From Chrysogorgia sp. JL179-B06 (lineage: Eukaryota; Cnidaria; Anthozoa; Scleralcyonacea; Chrysogorgiidae): a stretch of 64,000 nucleotides of DNA. The stretch covers positions 2,107,501-2,171,500 of the forward strand of contig JAYKKM010000337.1 in the NCBI GenBank assembly GCA_035772405.1, given 5' to 3'. The stretch's first letter is position 1, and each line of letters begins with the position of its first letter. The notes under the pieces are model-generated. The model saw nothing but the letters and a program-made list of their open reading frames with translations. It was not told where the DNA came from and ran no database searches. Both the position numbers and the translations under genes were made by a program. Below, one piece after another: positions 45,101 through 64,000 of the stretch.

Positions 45101-48100
45101 GTTCTAACCATTGAGCTACATGGACTGAGATGATGAGTGAAGGTTACATATATGTACAACCCGTAACATTCTGAGGAAGAGTAAAGATTATATATCTATA
45201 CATATTGTGACTTCCTGATTGGACCAGTGAGATACTCTAACCATTGAGCTAGTACGACTCAAGCTTAACAACCAGGATTAAGATTCAAATAATTCAGAGA
45301 AAATATTTTTGGTGCTATTTTTAATTATTCTATTTCTGTCATTCGCTTAGTCCACCAGATGCCTATCAATGGTGGTTTTCATTTGCGTTTGATTTCTTAC
45401 AAGATAATTGATTTTTTTCCCCAGGAAAAATATCTCGAAAAATGAAACTGCTACAACTGAGGCGCCTGCTAATTATGGTAAGTCGTGATGAGTTTTGGTA
45501 AATCATAAGTTAATTTCTTTTAAAAGACATTGGCAACAAAAATTTAGTTTGTCTAATATTAAAGAACTCGTAAAATGATAGAGTAACACCTTTTCGGTCA
45601 GTTTGAATATATAGATTTTATTTTTACTTTAAAGAAAACCACGGAATGACAGTGACATCAGAAAGTTCCAATAATGTCAGTTCAATCCCAGAAAATATTC
45701 AACTTTACGAGAATAAGAGTTACCAAGAACCTCGATATCATGCAGGCGTGAAACGGATGGGAACGTTTCGAAAAGATGGTGACCTTGCAGCTATTGAGAA
45801 TGGAATGGTGGAGATTCAAGTAAATAATATAAGTCAAGTAAGAATAGCTAGTGAGTTATACATAAGATAGGGAAGATAGGGAAGGAGATATACAAGAGGG
45901 AAGGAAGCATGGAAAGAAAGAGGAAAACAAAGAGGAAATGAAAGGAAGGAAAGAAAAAAGGAGGGAAGGAGAGAGGGGAGAGGGAAGGAGAGAGGAAGGA
46001 AAGAAAAAAGGAGGGAAGAAGGAAAGATGGGAGGGGAGGAGAGAGGGAAGGAGAGCGGGAGGGAGAGAGGGAGAGAGGGGAGGAGAGAGCGAAGGAAAGA
46101 GAGAGCGAAGGAGAGAGGGGAGATGGAAGGATGGAGGAAGGAGAGGGGAGGAAGGAGAGGGGAGGAAGGAGAGGGGAGGAAGGAGAGGGGAGGAAGGAGA
46201 GGGGAGGAGAGAGGGGATGAGAGAGGGGAGGAGAGAGAGAAGGAGAGAGGGAAGGAGAGAGGGAAGGAGAGAGAGAAGGAGAGAGGGAAGAGGGAAGGAG
46301 AGAGGGGGAGAGGGAAGGAGAGAGGGAAGGAGAGAGGGGAGAGGGAAGGAGAGAGGGGAGAGGGAAGGAGGGGAGAGGGAAGGAGAGAGGGGAGAGGGAA
46401 GGAAAGAGGGGAGAGGGAAGGAGAGAGGAAGGAAAGAAAAAAGGAGGGAAGAAGGAAAGATGGGAGGGGAGGAGAGAGCGAAGGAGAGAGGGAGGAGAGA
46501 GGGAGAGAGGGGAGTGAGAGAGGGAAGAAGAGAAGAAGGAAAGAAAAAAGGAGGGAAGAAGGAAAGATGGGAGGGGAGGAGAGAGCGAAGGAGAGAGGGA
46601 GGAGAGAGGGAAGGAGAGAGGGGAGGAGAGAGGGAAGGAGAGAGGGAGGAGAGAGGGAGGAGAGAGGGGAGGAGAGAGGGAAGGAGAGAGGGAGGAGAGA
46701 GGGGAGTGAGAGAGGGAAGAAGAGAAGAAGGAAAGAAAAAAGGAGAGAGGGGAGAGGGAAGGAAAGAGGGGAGAGGGAAGGAGAGAGGAAGGAAAGAAAA
46801 AAGGAGGGAAGAAGGAAAGATGGGAGGGGAGGAGAGAGCGAAGGAGAGAGGGAGGAGAGAGGGAGGAGAGAGGGGAGTGAGAGAGGGAAGAAGAGAAGAA
46901 GGAAAGAAAAAAGGAGGGAAGAAGGAAAGATGGGAGGGGAGGAGAGAGCGAAGGAGAGAGGGAGGAGAGAGGGAAGGAGAGAGGGGAGGAGAGAGGGAAG
47001 GAGAGAGGGAGGAGAGAGGGAGGAGAGAGGGGAGGAGAGAGGGAAGGAGAGAGGGAGGAGAGAGGGGAGTGAGAGAGGGAAGAAGAGAAGAAGGAAAGAA
47101 AAAAGGAGGGAAGGAGAGAGGGAGGAGAGAGGGAAGGAGAGAGGGGAGGAGAGAGGGAAGGAGAGAGGGAGGAGAGAGGGGAGGAGAGAAGGAAGGAGAG
47201 AGGGAAGGAGAGAGGGAAGGAGAGAGGGAAGGAGAGAGGGAGGAGAGAGGGGAGTGAGAGAGGGAAGAAGAGAAGAAGGAAAGAAAAAAGGAGGGAAGAA
47301 GGAAAGATGGGAGGGAAAGAGAGAGGGAAGGAGAGAGGGGAGGAGAGAGGGAGGAGAGAGGGAGGAGAGAGGGGAGGAGAGAGGGAAGGAGAGAGAGAGC
47401 GAAGGAGATAGGGGAGATGGAAGGATTGAGGGAGGAAGGAGAGGGAAGGAGAGAGGGGAGGAGAGGGGAGGAGAGAGAGGAGAGAGAGGAGAGAGGGAAG
47501 GAGAGAGGGGAGAGAGGGAAGGAGAGGGGAGGGGGAGAGGGAAGGAGAGAGGGAAGGAGAGAGGGGAGAGGGAAGGAAAGAGGGGAGAGGGAAGGAAAGG
47601 GGAGAGGAAAGGAGAGAGGGAAGGAGAGAGGGAAGGCAAGAGAAGGAGGAAAAAAATGTAAGAGAGAAGGAAGAAAGGCGGGGAGGATAGTAAACAAGTA
47701 TATTTTCTTGATGCATTTTAGGACCCATCAGAGCAAGGTTCGACAGGAATTCCCAAAGGTATAAGATCAGGATCAATCATCGTGCTTCCTAAAGACTGCG
47801 TTATCATTCATACCTCCGGATCAAGGAAGTCCAGACGCAGTGAACAAGAGGGAGAAGCCACAACTAAACATAACGACGAAGCGATGGAGAAAGACGACCC
47901 AGAGCCACACAATTCAGACAACGCCAGTTTATCGTCGTGGGAAAGTTTTTCGACTTACTACAGAACTAGCACCGACGAAGATTACGTTTCCGGTGGAAAC
48001 CCAACAGGATGGGAAAATGATTCGCTGTACGAAGTTCCCGATAAGATACTCGGCCCAAAAAAGCAGCGAAGACCGCCACCATTACCGCCAAAGACGTACG

Positions 48101-48477
48101 GCTTGAAAAGATTGTTTGCACTAGAGGAAACAACTATCTCGGCCGCTAACAAACAAGGTGGTAATGAACACATCTATGAGACGGCAGAGAATGTTATTTT
48201 GGGTGATGATTTTCTGTCATCGTACTATGAGAACGCGTACGATCTGCCCGAAGACGCCATCATCGATTGCCAAATCAAGCACAACATAGGCTCATTGCAA
48301 TACGTCCTTGACGAGGAGAGCGTCGAAGATGATACTCGGAAATCGTCGTTGAACCTCGGCAACGAGTTCGTTAATAATTCTAGCCACGATATTACACTGA
48401 CTCCGAAGCGGCAAAGTACACTGTACCTACGGGAGACATCCGAGAGGAGAATGAAAAACAGAACATCGGTCTGTTGA
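33120..48477 (+). CDS. R6: type I receptor with long adaptor-docking tail, 675 aa
   Basis: Eight exons, plus strand: 33120-33438, 35372-35607, 37195-37336, 42565-42707, 44470-44663, 45425-45477, 45635-45819 and 47722-48477. They total 2028 nt in one open frame, phases 1,0,1,0,2,1,0. M1 is a diverged form (VTRSTRDLF, CC-x-C-x-C, late SCAW). M2 starts with GCRF. M3 starts WTSQGQKYGG with two Cys. A Pro/Thr stalk, a helix around VLVYIFMSFAIFEVICVALFLL and RQRKRKGR follow. The roughly 330-residue tail has LYENKSY (pYxN, Grb2-like), YQEP, YEVP and YDLP (YxxP), IYET, and RRPPPLPPK, a textbook SH3 ligand. Upstream in-frame codons reach 32964, but M(33120) gives the expected leader and the same 319-nt first exon as R3 and R5. 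AATAAA lies at 48831. Inferred: a signalling receptor that scaffolds SH2/SH3 adaptors. Confidence 0.85.
33489..33744 (-). mobile_element. tRNA-derived SINE, copy 1 (R6 intron 1)
   Basis: On the minus strand the head has TGGTCTAGTGGTTACCACA (A box) and GGTTCAAATCC (B box), followed by a shared body (CTTAAATCGTAGCCCC-type) and a tail ending TGATAAA. It starts 50 bp after the exon 1 donor. Confidence 0.8.
34188..34837. mobile_element. 650-bp foldback element in R6 intron 1
   Basis: Arms of about 250 bp: ACCTTAAATTTTATGTTCGC mirrored near 34820 and AACTAAGCATCAATAATTGG mirrored near 34595, with a centre of about 120 bp. Confidence 0.85.
35719..36201. mobile_element. MITE with 60-bp TIRs in R6 intron 2
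   Basis: CCCAGGGCATTTTGCCTCCA at the left, mirrored at 36150-36201. Confidence 0.8.
36350..36837 (+). mobile_element. T3 MITE copy 2 (R6 intron 2)
   Basis: CACTGATCTCTAAATAAAGA at the left, mirrored at the right, with the same body as 11992-12501 in opposite orientation. Confidence 0.8.
37384..37685 (+). mobile_element. tRNA-derived SINE, copy 2 (R6 intron 3)
   Basis: Starts inside the A-box region (TTACCACACATGTCTATGAG), B box GGTTCAAATCC, body as in copy 1. Ends against the 32-bp satellite. The first 50 bp after the R6 M3 donor belong to the host. Confidence 0.7.
37695..38075. repeat. 32-bp minisatellite, about 9 perfect and 3 degenerate units
   Basis: Unit contains TTTCATGCGATTGGTTGCTT and AGTTTGCATCGC. 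The last units (from about 37950) lose the AGTTTGC part. Confidence 0.95.
38333..38554. mobile_element. near-perfect 220-bp palindrome
   Basis: GATTGGATATAATATGAAAA at the left, mirrored at 38554. Arms of about 95 bp with few mismatches and a short loop around GTTCATCTGACC. Confidence 0.85.
38555..39646. other. R6 intron without recognised features
   Basis: I see no exon that would join the R6 frame and no clear repeat here. Confidence 0.4.
39647..39908 (+). mobile_element. tRNA-derived SINE, copy 3 (R6 intron 3)
   Basis: Head TGTTGTGGTTACCG, B box GGTTCATATCC, body as in copy 1, 3' tail of AAACTAAACTA repeats. Confidence 0.8.
39920..40203. repeat. 19-bp minisatellite, about 15 units
   Basis: Unit GACGAAGGGCAACGCTAAA with a few base changes and one irregular unit near 40005. 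Confidence 0.95.
40204..41639. other. R6 intron without recognised features
   Basis: No open frame or repeat that I can support. AT-rich short runs only. Confidence 0.4.
41640..41855 (-). mobile_element. 3' end of a non-LTR retrotransposon
   Basis: The minus strand reads KLWNSLLQEIRSFDMLSSFK to a stop, a reverse-transcriptase C-terminus. The flank AAGACGTATTAGGAGCATTA recurs near 130-165 and 33765-33805. Confidence 0.6.
41846..42075 (-). mobile_element. tRNA-derived SINE, copy 4 (R6 intron 3)
   Basis: Minus strand, with A/B-box-like head (GGTTCATATCC) and the shared body. It joins the reverse-transcriptase fragment directly, so SINE and LINE pieces may share a 3' end. Confidence 0.75.
42393..42512 (-). 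mobile_element. tRNA-derived SINE, copy 5, head only
   Basis: TGGTCTAGTGGTTACCACA and GGTTCAAATCC boxes with only the first part of the body. It ends about 50 bp before the R6 stalk exon. Confidence 0.75.
43703..44187. mobile_element. foldback element FB-A copy 2 (R6 intron 4)
   Basis: TTAAAGTGCCCCTAACCTC at the left, mirrored at 44187, with GATATATCAGTTTGTTTGAT arms as in 6491-6970. Confidence 0.85.
44870..45260 (-). repeat. tandem array of four decayed tRNA-like units
   Basis: Minus strand, units of about 85-100 bp, each with TAGCTCAATGGTTAGA-like A box and GGTTACAGGTT-like B box region, separated by ACATATATGTA-like linkers. R6 intron 5. Confidence 0.6.
45860..47660 (+). repeat. 1.8-kb purine-only tract in R6 last intron
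   Basis: Almost pure A/G on the plus strand, built from GGAGAGAGGGA-type words with larger repeated blocks (for example GAAGAAGGAAAGATGGGAGG recurring many times). It keeps long frames open on both strands but has no coding sense. Confidence 0.95.
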
Positions 48478-48830
48478 CTTCTAGCAGGAAAGCGAATTGA
48501 CATTGACACTGACAACATTTTCCTCTGCAGTGACTTGTCTTCCATTGTCCTACGACTGATTATAGATTGATGTTTTTCAAGCAAACTTTATAAAGGGATT
48601 TACCTCTGACGGTCACAGAGTATTGACAATGTATAGCCAACAAACTATAGTACGATTCTCGTTGACTAAATTGAAAGTTTAGATAGATTGATATTTTTCA
48701 AGCAAAACATTATAAAGGGATTTACCTCTGACGGCACAGAGTATTGACAATGTATAGCCAAAAAAACTATTATAGTACCGAAATTGTGTCACGTATATAC
48801 TTTATTAGTTTCAAGAGGGTTTTTTTATAC

Positions 48831-48836
48831 AATAAA
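48831..48836 (+). terminator. R6 polyadenylation signal
   Basis: AATAAA about 355 bp after the R6 stop codon. It is the first clear hexamer in the 3' flank. Confidence 0.5.
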
Positions 48837-49168
48837 GAAATGTAAAAAGAAATATACTATAATTATAATTTTAATAACATCTTACAAAAAAACGTATTCG
48901 CTGCCTTTTTATGCAACTAATTACATGTAGATCTAGAAGCTGTCTTCGTCGTAAAAACAAGACAGGATTGCAAGTTAAGTCATTTTGATTTAGCGACCAG
49001 CGAAATGTGTTTAATATAATATTTATTCAGGATACCCTGTAATACTTCACAAGATTATATTACATTGCATTACATTACATTGCATTCATGACATATTAAT
49101 ACCATGCATATACATATAATATCATAAAACACAATACGATACAATATACAACACGATACAATTGGTTC

Positions 49169-49676
49169 ATTGATCTCGAAAGAAGACTGGATCGAGCAAC
49201 TATTGTTCAGAAAATGAAGCCGGATGTCCGCCATTACTAAGGGACCAACTGAGGATCATATGAGGTTTTTGTTGGAACATGTGCTCTTACCATCGACAAA
49301 ATAAAATAATTTTACTATAAAGAGGACCAGAAGACATTTTTCAAATTACTGGGTAAAACGATTCATGGCCTACCAACAGATTTACTACGACTTTGGTCCC
49401 TTAGTAATGGCCGCCGTTGGCTCTGATTATCCAGTGAGAGAAGCCTAATATGAGACGTCAAATTAGGTTCAAGATTTTATGCATTTAGTGTTAACAAAGA
49501 AACTATATTGGCCAGACACTAAACCTATTTCGCGAGCGTCACAGTTTGATTTGCTTGCAAACTCGGAGCTTCTAATGATCTCTCGTCAATTTACATTATG
49601 CAAATATGCAAGCTTCAAAATCAGCTCATCAGATACAATAGAAGGCTCAATCCAGTCCTATTTTTGAAATCAGTGA
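49169..49676 (+). mobile_element. T3 MITE copy 3, between the R6 and R7 ends
   Basis: Same ends and body as 36350-36837. It fills most of the 1.3-kb space between the two convergent genes. Confidence 0.8.
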
Positions 49677-49810
49677 ATTGGTTTCCTCCCAAAAGAGCGG
49701 AAGACTAGACACAAAGCGGGCGCGCAAGTGCACGTGGGACCGTTTGGAGGACATTCATATTGTTTCGTTTATGTCTTTAATTCTATTCTAAACTACTGAA
49801 AATTTTCAGA

Positions 49811-61422
<11,612 letters not shown>

Positions 61423-61744
61423 GGCTTGCGCGGTTACTGAATCGCCGCTGGTGGATCAGACGAGACAATTAAGAACGCGCTTCTGTGGTGGTAGTTGAGT
61501 GTGCGGAAGTTAGCGCCGGGGTAGATATTAGCGGTCTTCTGGAAAGGACTGAGCGTAGCAATGGTTTCCAAAACAGGAGTTGTTGTTGCCTTCTTGTAGG
61601 GTACTTCATTAAGAAGGCGCGCAAAGGAACTAGTGATATTATGCCAGCGTTTAATTAATAAACGTTGGTTTCGTTCATTAGCGGCGCGGCGTATATGAGT
61701 TGTTGTTAACCGACAAGTTTATGCGAGACGTCGCGTACTTTGAC

Positions 61745-61815
61745 AATTGTCTCCAATTTTGAGTCGGGCTGCACCAGCTTTGAGTCGGGCTGCACCAGTT
61801 TTGAGTCGGGCTGCA
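61745..61815. repeat. 21-bp tandem repeat, three units
   Basis: GAGTCGGGCTGCACCAGCTTT repeated three times, upstream of R7. Confidence 0.9.
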
Positions 61816-62276
61816 CCAGCTTTGTGTTAACGTGTGTGTTAAGACAAGAATCTTAAGCCGAGACAAAAATGGTAACGGTTAAATAAGAAACTTGTGTTTT
61901 TATCATTGATAAAAATATTGATATCCACGTTGTTCTTGTTCAATGTTGCTTTTTTGTTTTTCAATTTAATTTTTCATGGCCAAAACAAAGATGAATAGTT
62001 CAACATTTACCAGACAAGAGTATAACCACACTGCGACATTGTTCTGCAACGACCACATCGAAAATTTAAACGTTTACGTCACAAAGTTAACTATTAAAAT
62101 CAAAATCAAAATTAAAATTAAAATCGAAATATTAAAATAAAAATAAAAATCTGTTGGCTAAGTTTAACCTTGACAAACTGATTTATTTATTGACAAATTA
62201 AAGGAAGCGATGTCATAACGTCATCATCGGTTCCATGAGGGTATAAATAGGGATCCTAACTTTACAACGATCACCC

Positions 62277-62308
62277 CTGATGAAGACACTAGATTGGAGT
62301 GTCGAAAC
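62277..62308 (+). ncRNA. hammerhead-like core motif
   Basis: CTGATGA, then A, then a 6-bp hairpin (GACACT/AGTGTC, loop AGATTGG), then GAAAC. This is the order of the conserved core of hammerhead ribozymes, but one extra A lies between the core and the hairpin, and I could not pair stems I and III. Similar words occur at the 3' ends of some retroelements. Confidence 0.25.
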
Positions 62309-62378
62309 GTTGGGTCATGGACAGTAACTTTCAAAGTTACGTTCAAAAATTTTTTTAAAGCCAGAGTAGCGTCAAACT

Positions 62379-62696
62379 ATGTCTGATTTATCACCTGGTT
62401 GCGTTGGGAAATTATTTGTTAGTATACACCAAGTTACTGTTGGCCCTACGTTGATTCATGCAAGAGCTTTGAAAGTTACGAGGCTTCGTGGAAGCTTCTA
62501 TGGCCCCAAACAAGTTACAATCAGAGTTCCTTCAGACACACCAAAGACAACGCGGATAGCAACGCGATTTTTCAAGATCATACTGAAAGAGATGAAAATT
62601 AATGTTCTAGAAAAAAAACATTTGAATCAGCGACGTGCACTTGAAGACGAGATAAGAAAGGCTTTCATTGCGTTACTGCAGAGCGGATGGTTTTAA
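62379..62696 (+). CDS. unrecognised 105-aa open frame
   Basis: An ATG-started frame of 105 codons, basic, with no signal peptide and no Cys pattern like the cluster. It contains VTRLRGSFYGPKQVTIRVPS and a Lys-rich C-terminal half. It lies just after a TATAAATA-like segment (62242-62249) and a ribozyme-like motif (62277-62308). I do not recognise it. It could be a small gene, one exon of a gene running off to the right, or part of a mobile element. Confidence 0.3.
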   Translation: MSDLSPGCVGKLFVSIHQVTVGPTLIHARALKVTRLRGSFYGPKQVTIRVPSDTPKTTRIATRFFKIILKEMKINVLEKKHLNQRRALEDEIRKAFIALLQSGWF

Positions 62697-64000
62697 ATCG
62701 CAAACTCTAAGAGGTTTATTTATAATTAGTAATGCGGGAAAAACAAGAGGAAACTCCACTATCGTATACACGAACACCGCATCTCCACAATATTTCTCTG
62801 GCTTTCAGTCTTGAATATTTTCTGTATTGATTAATTTGTTATACAGAATTTTAAATGATTAATCAGACATTGCTTCGTTATCAGAAGCAATTAATTTATA
62901 GACGTAATATCCAGTACATGTCCAAAAAAAATTCACTATATTGTGATAAAATATTGTGACCCCAAAATTGTAAAATGACCCGTTGATTCATTGGATATCT
63001 TTGAAAAATCTCTTTTGGAACAAATTAACAAAAAAATCCTAATTCTCATGAATGTCAGTTGAGAGACATTACGCTACGTTTTGAGACATTGCGCTAAATT
63101 TAGAGACATTGTACTAACTTTGCAGACATTGTGCTAACTTTGAAGACATTGAGACACCGAATATTTGGAATATTTAATCGATTTCTTATGTGTCTGACAT
63201 GATCAATTAATACTAAAAACAGGAAATTGGTAGTAGTTTTTGAATTGGTAGTGTTGCTTGGGAATTATAATTAGCACTAGACAGACGTGTTGTTTACAAT
63301 GGGAAACTTATAAATACTTCTTGAGGGTATTAATAAAGAGTATACGATGGCATTTCCTGTTAATAAATGTTTTAAACTCACACCTGGATACAATGAATCC
63401 AAGAGTGACTGCAGAAGCGAAATATAAGTAATAATTACAGACAATAATTGCAATAAATGCAGCTGAATGACTGCTAGAGTAAAAATATTGTGTGGTTTAA
63501 ATGAAGAGAAATTATTAACACTAACTTTGACTAAAGCCCTTTTGAAAAATAAATTATATTTAACCCTTTAATACCACAGCAGTGAATCAGTGATCAGCAC
63601 GTAACTTCTCCTAATAGTATCAGTAGTTAGCCAAGCAGAAGAGGTAATGAGAATAAAGAAAATTATCAGTGAAGACAATACTAGTTGTGACTAGTTCCAT
63701 AAGAAAGGTATGGAGTCACCAATAAGGACATTTTGTCCAATATTTTACAATTTTTAGATACAGTAAATTACCTGACTTGTAAATATGAGACTTGTAAATA
63801 CAAGCAGGGTCCGCTGTAATTGGCATAAATAAAAGCAAAAAATTGGCTTTACCATAATCTTTATTTCTAGATCTTTATTATTATTATCATGATAACAAAT
63901 CATGCCAATGTTTGTACCAGTCCTGCTGAGAGGGAGTAGTCAGGGCAACTGCCCCAGGGTCAAGTAAGGGGCATGAAACAATAACCATACTGCAAATCCT
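62697..64000. other. right end of window, unassigned
   Basis: AT-rich. A short degenerate repeat of GAGACATTGYGCTAA-like words lies at 63060-63155. No gene that I can support. Confidence 0.4.

Noticed and set aside
45834..47776. Several open frames of 440-640 codons on both strands
   Set aside because: They come from the purine-only tract, which has almost no stop codons on either strand. Composition is only Arg/Glu/Gly/Lys or Ser/Leu/Pro/Phe.

Overview
The window is nuclear DNA from an animal. It is AT-rich and intron-rich, dense with short inverted-repeat elements, tRNA-derived SINEs and 3' ends of CR1/L2-like non-LTR retrotransposons. Its genes encode phosphotyrosine-type receptor tails and a fibronectin type II (FN2) domain. 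The repeat mix and the receptor style suggest a non-bilaterian or other marine invertebrate, most likely a cnidarian. The sequence alone does not prove this.

The core content is a cluster of seven related multi-exon genes for single-pass type I membrane proteins, called R1 to R7 here. R1 (1533 to at least 692), R2 (10221-4806), R3 (18045-12513), R4 (25678-21955) and R5 (31732-27722) are head-to-tail on the minus strand. R6 (33120-48477) is on the plus strand, head-to-head with R5. R7 (61422-49811) is on the minus strand, tail-to-tail with R6. R2 to R7 each assemble into one complete reading frame once spliced, of 411, 497, 403, 406, 675 and 1285 aa. All six share one layout: a signal peptide plus Cys-rich module (M1, exon ends in phase 1), a second module (M2, ends in phase 0), a third module starting with Trp and carrying two Cys (M3, ends in phase 1), a Ser/Thr-rich stalk with the membrane helix (ends in phase 2), a tiny juxtamembrane exon (ends in phase 1), and a cytoplasmic tail. 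I do not recognise the M1-M2-M3 ectodomain as a named family.

The ectodomain is shared but the tails differ by gene. R2, R4 and R5 carry ITAM-like paired YxxL motifs. R3 carries repeated YxxP motifs on duplicated exons and ends in an ITSM-like TxYxxI motif. R6 carries a long adaptor-docking tail with pYxN-like, YxxP and SH3-ligand motifs. R7 inserts an FN2 domain and a roughly 860-residue repeat stalk before a short acidic tail with two tyrosine motifs. This resembles the activating/inhibitory receptor clusters of animal immune or allorecognition loci, built on a different ectodomain. It is the best candidate here for an undescribed system.

R1, R3, R4 and R5 share an exact octamer (ATGCAAAT on the gene strand) plus a second conserved block about 80-150 bp upstream of the start codon. 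Upstream, intronic and downstream sequence is shared between the R4 and R5 units, so the array grew by segmental duplication.

Introns and spacers hold repeats: a hAT-like insertion with an 8-bp target duplication and a paralogous empty site, several MITE and foldback families, tRNA-Ala-like elements in mirror pairs, five tRNA-derived SINE copies in R6 introns, minisatellites of 10, 17, 19, 28 and 32 bp, a 1.8-kb one-strand purine tract, and a CAN triplet tract that runs into an R7 splice donor.
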